From JAFGBI01 sp964454025 (GTDB lineage: Bacteria > Myxococcota_A > Polyangia > Polyangiales > Polyangiaceae), in contig CAYVRP010000021.1 of the NCBI GenBank assembly GCA_964454025.1, positions 1 to 64,000 on the forward strand: a stretch of 64,000 nucleotides of DNA. Direction: 5' to 3'. The translations under genes were made by a program, and so were the position numbers. Shown piece after piece: positions 62,021 to 64,000 of the stretch. Positions within the stretch are counted from its first letter, which is position 1; every line of letters starts with the position of its first letter. The notes under the pieces were generated by a model, which worked only from the letters and a program-made list of their open reading frames with translations, was not told the origin of the DNA and searched no databases.

Positions 62021-62586
62021 TGGCCCGCCGCGTGCGTCGGAAAGCGGCGTCGGGTCGGCCCCCCCCGGTCCCGCTCACAGTGGAGGCGCTGCCCGCCCGA
62101 GCACTGCGCCACCTCGACCGCTTCGACGCCTCGGCGGCGCAGCTCCGCGCCCTGCTCCGGCGCCTGGTGCGGCGCGCCGATCTCGACGACGCGGCCACGG
62201 CCAGGCTCGACGTCGAGATCGAGACGCTCGTTGCTCGCCTCAGCGCGACGGGGGTGATCGACGATCGTCGCTTCGCGGAGACGTTGGCGCGCGGCCAGCG
62301 CAGTCGCGGCGCCTCCGCGCGCGCCATTGCCGAGAAGCTTCGTGCGCGGGGCGTGGCGGACGCGACCATCGTCGCCGCGATCCGCGGCGCCGACGGGGAC
62401 GACGACGCGCCGGAGCTGGCCGCGGCCCGCGCCCTGGTGCGCCGCAGACGCCTCGGGCGCTACCGCCCGCCCGCGTCGCGAGAGGCGATGGCCAAGCGCG
62501 ATCTGGGGGTGCTCGCCCGCGCCGGCTTCAGCCTCGAGGTGGCCCGTCGCGCGCTCGAAGTGAAGATCGACGACGACGCCTTCTGA
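62020..62586 (+). CDS. recX: Regulatory protein RecX
   Basis: A modulator that inhibits RecA filament growth. The helical three-repeat RecX fold is visible: 'PARALRHLDRFDASAAQLRALL' in two halves, 'LSATGVIDDRRFAETLARG', 'RGASARAIAEKLRARGVAD', and 'MAKRDLGVLARAGFSLEVA'. At 188 residues it is typical; the first 20 residues are basic. The ATG at 62020 overlaps the mglA TGA, so it is translated with mglA. recA is not in the window. There is no expected functional tie to polarity. Confidence 0.88.
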   Translation: MARRVRRKAASGRPPPVPLTVEALPARALRHLDRFDASAAQLRALLRRLVRRADLDDAATARLDVEIETLVARLSATGVIDDRRFAETLARGQRSRGASARAIAEKLRARGVADATIVAAIRGADGDDDAPELAAARALVRRRRLGRYRPPASREAMAKRDLGVLARAGFSLEVARRALEVKIDDDAF

Positions 62587-62650
62587 ACTTCGGGCCCGAG
62601 GGCGCGGGATCGTTCGAGCGCCGCGCCGGCGAGGTTGCGCGCGGCGCGCG

Positions 62651-62764
62651 CTATCGCCGCAGGCCTTCGCGCCGCCGGCGGTTCTTCGCGCGGAGCTTCG
62701 CCTTGTACCGGGCGCTGCGGTTCCGGTTCGTCTTGCGGGGCTTGCCCTTGAGGTGGATGTACAT
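62651..62764 (-). CDS. Possible small basic protein, 37 residues
   Basis: A short frame encodes a strongly basic peptide starting 'MYIHLKGKPRKTNRNRSA' and continuing 'RYKAKLRAKNRRRREGLRR', then TAG. The composition (about half Lys/Arg, with Tyr and Asn, no Cys) resembles small ribosome-associated or nucleic-acid-binding proteins, and the sequence has non-random Lys/Arg spacing unlike GC-driven shadow frames. It begins 121 bases after the PilZ gene on the same strand. A plausible promoter lies just upstream, but no clear ribosome site, so translation might be nearly leaderless. Family not recognised. Confidence 0.5.
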   Translation of the reverse strand: MYIHLKGKPRKTNRNRSARYKAKLRAKNRRRREGLRR

Positions 62765-62778
62765 GATGAGGCGCGCGT

Positions 62779-62807
62779 ATTCTTGTGTGCGCGGCGGCTC
62801 CGCGCAA
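62779..62807 (-). promoter_or_regulatory. Possible promoter of the small basic ORF
   Basis: On the minus strand TTGCGC (62807-62802) and AAGAAT (62784-62779) are separated by 17 bases. Transcription would begin about 8-10 bases before the ATG at 62764, giving a very short leader. The -10 match is four of six. It lies in a short region noticeably richer in A/T than its surroundings. Confidence 0.35.
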
Positions 62808-62885
62808 GGCAGCTCGCACCTCGCCCGCCAGTGCGGCCACGCGGCCGACGGCTCGCCTGTACTTGCGTGAGGGTCCCGAGGGCCC

Positions 62886-63233
62886 TCAGACGTTCGACGA
62901 GCCCGGATCGGGCGCCTTGGGGAACGGGGGTCGCGCCGTGAGAAGCTTCCCGATCAGCGCCTGAGAGTACGAATTGAGCTCCTCGAACACCACGCCCATC
63001 CCCGCTGGATCCTCCGAGACGCGCACCACCCGACCGAGTCCGGTGATGGTTTCGATGTCGTCCATGATGACGGTGAAGCGGAGGTTCACCTGCGTCCCCA
63101 CGGGGAGCGGGGTCTTGCTCTTGATGAACACCCCGGTCGCCGAGATGTTGGTGACGTACTCCTGGATGAACTGATCGAACGAGTCGAACTCCTTGTTGAT
63201 CGTCACCCGTTCGTCGCGGCGTCCGCTCGCCAT
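62886..63233 (-). CDS. PilZ-domain protein, TIGR02266 type
   Basis: A 115-residue single-domain protein of the PilZ superfamily in its myxobacterial form: 'RDERVTINKEFDSFDQFI', 'EYVTNISATGVFIKSK', 'PLPVGTQVNLRFTV', 'GLGRVVRVSE' and 'GMGVVFEEL'. Canonical PilZ domains bind c-di-GMP through RxxxR and D/NxSxxG; here 'NISATG' fits the second motif, while the N-terminal Arg motif is weak ('GRRDER'). c-di-GMP binding is therefore possible but not certain. The ATG at 63233 is two bases after the RNase E/G stop, with GGAGG inside that gene's end. Confidence 0.85.
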   Translation of the reverse strand: MASGRRDERVTINKEFDSFDQFIQEYVTNISATGVFIKSKTPLPVGTQVNLRFTVIMDDIETITGLGRVVRVSEDPAGMGVVFEELNSYSQALIGKLLTARPPFPKAPDPGSSNV

Positions 63234-63235
63234 GG

Positions 63236-64000
63236 CTACCTCCCCGTGAGGTCGAACTGCTCGATGTGGTACTCGCGGCAGGCGTTGAACTCGATGCGGC
63301 GCAGGTACCTGCGCTCGGCCTCTTCGACGGCGGCGCGCTCCTCCCCCTGCATCAGATCGACGATGGCGGGGTGGGCGTTGACCACCACGGAGTACCCCGG
63401 CAACGAGCTCCGCTCGCGGCGGATCTGGCGGAGGATCTCGTAGCCGATCGTCGTGCGCGACGCGATCTGCCCGGTGCCGTCGCAGTAGAAGCAGGGCTCG
63501 TGCATCGTGCGGCTGAGGCTCTCTCGGGTCCGCTTGCGGGTCATCTCGATGAGCCCCAGCTCGCTGATGCGATTCAGGGTGGTCTTGGCCTTGTCCTTGG
63601 CCAGCATGCGCTCGAGCTCTCGCCACACCCGCTCCCGGTTCCCAGGCGAGTCCATGTCGATGAGGTCGAGGATGACCAGTCCGCCGATGTTCCGGAAGCG
63701 GAGCTGGTAGGCGATCTCCTCCACCGCCTCCAGATTGGTCTTCAGCGCCGTCTCCTCGAGATCCTTGCTCCCCTTGCCGACGTAGCGGCCCGTGTTCACG
63801 TCGATCGCGGTCAGCGCCTCGGCCTGATCGATGATGAGGTACCCGCCGCTCGGGAGGGGAACCTTGCGGCTGAGGGCGCGGCCGATTTCGTCCTCGATGC
63901 CGTAGGCGTCGAAGACCGGCTCCGAACCGGTGTAGAGCTCGACGTCCTTGGCGCGCTCCGGCATGAACATCTCGACGAAGCGCACGAGCCGCCCGTACTG
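63236..64000 (-). CDS. RNase E/G family endoribonuclease, 3' part
   Basis: The C-terminal 255 or so residues of an RNase E/G-type endoribonuclease; the gene continues past the window edge. The DNase-I-like catalytic subdomain is present with 'LIIDQAEALTAIDVNTGRYVG', 'ETALKTNLEAVEEIAYQ' and 'LRFRNIGGLVILDLIDM' (metal Asp residues in 'AIDVNTG' and 'LDLIDM'), then the zinc link 'EPCFYCDGTG'. The end is near the RNase G length, without the long RNase E scaffold tail. It cuts A/U-rich single-stranded RNA and matures 5S/16S rRNA. The S1 domain would be outside. A PilZ gene follows after two bases. Confidence 0.9.
   Translation of the reverse strand, partial: QYGRLVRFVEMFMPERAKDVELYTGSEPVFDAYGIEDEIGRALSRKVPLPSGGYLIIDQAEALTAIDVNTGRYVGKGSKDLEETALKTNLEAVEEIAYQLRFRNIGGLVILDLIDMDSPGNRERVWRELERMLAKDKAKTTLNRISELGLIEMTRKRTRESLSRTMHEPCFYCDGTGQIASRTTIGYEILRQIRRERSSLPGYSVVVNAHPAIVDLMQGEERAAVEEAERRYLRRIEFNACREYHIEQFDLTGR

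Overview
The window is very GC-rich chromosomal DNA from a bacterium that is almost certainly a member of the Myxococcota. The strongest markers are an adjacent mglB-mglA pair at 60.9-62.0 kb, whose MglA carries the myxobacterial G21, R53, T78 and Q82 residues, a PilZ protein of the myxobacterial TIGR02266 type, many short lipoproteins, and dnaN-recF-gyrB grouped without dnaA. A run of ten Ns (1328-1337) inside a C/G homopolymer tract shows a draft or metagenome assembly. No transposase, phage gene, CRISPR array, tRNA or rRNA was found. The content is mostly core metabolism and information processing, with some lineage-specific genes.

Layout. 0-8.4 kb: a VKOR-DsbA disulfide enzyme, RNase R, a polytopic membrane protein and aspartyl-tRNA synthetase. 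8.2-13.5 kb: an acetyltransferase, pyrK-pyrD (pyrimidine synthesis), a lipoprotein, an unknown protein and a phosphodiesterase. 13.5-18 kb: cysS, a rhomboid-fold protein without its catalytic serine, and a lipoprotein plus MlaE permease. 18-20 kb: MerR regulator, divergent FolE and a short-chain dehydrogenase. 20-27.6 kb: SRP RNA, KamA-type radical-SAM enzyme, a lipoprotein peptidyl-prolyl isomerase, pyrH, and a CcmF cytochrome c assembly operon. 27.9-35.7 kb: dnaN, recF, gyrB and clpB, the last preceded by a duplicated translation start. 35.8-43.3 kb: thpR, cinA, a SUMF1-like protein and ligA on the minus strand, then a UbiA-family enzyme and a CPBP protease on the plus strand, then tlyA. 43.4-52.8 kb: a putative outer-membrane barrel, a Cys-rich lipoprotein, comEC, hpt, a TPR protein, an isolated SctQ/FliM-like SpoA protein, yggS and rarA. 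52.8-60.3 kb: two tandem 1250-residue DUF3857/transglutaminase proteins, one with an intact catalytic triad and one with all three catalytic positions replaced. 60.9-64 kb: mglB, mglA, recX, then on the other strand a possible 37-residue basic protein, a PilZ protein and the 3' part of an RNase E/G gene.

Many genes are tightly packed with 4-base stop/start overlaps (pyrK/pyrD, folE/SDR, ccmF and its two followers, dnaN/recF, cinA/thpR, ligA/SUMF1, yggS/rarA), indicating translationally coupled operons. Candidate vegetative promoters share a TTGTC(C/T) -35 element before aspS, gyrB and a small lipoprotein gene. The observations most worth following are the active/inactive transglutaminase pair, the serine-less rhomboid, the duplicated clpB leader with a nine-residue upstream ORF, the divergent FolE operon and the unannotated small basic ORF.
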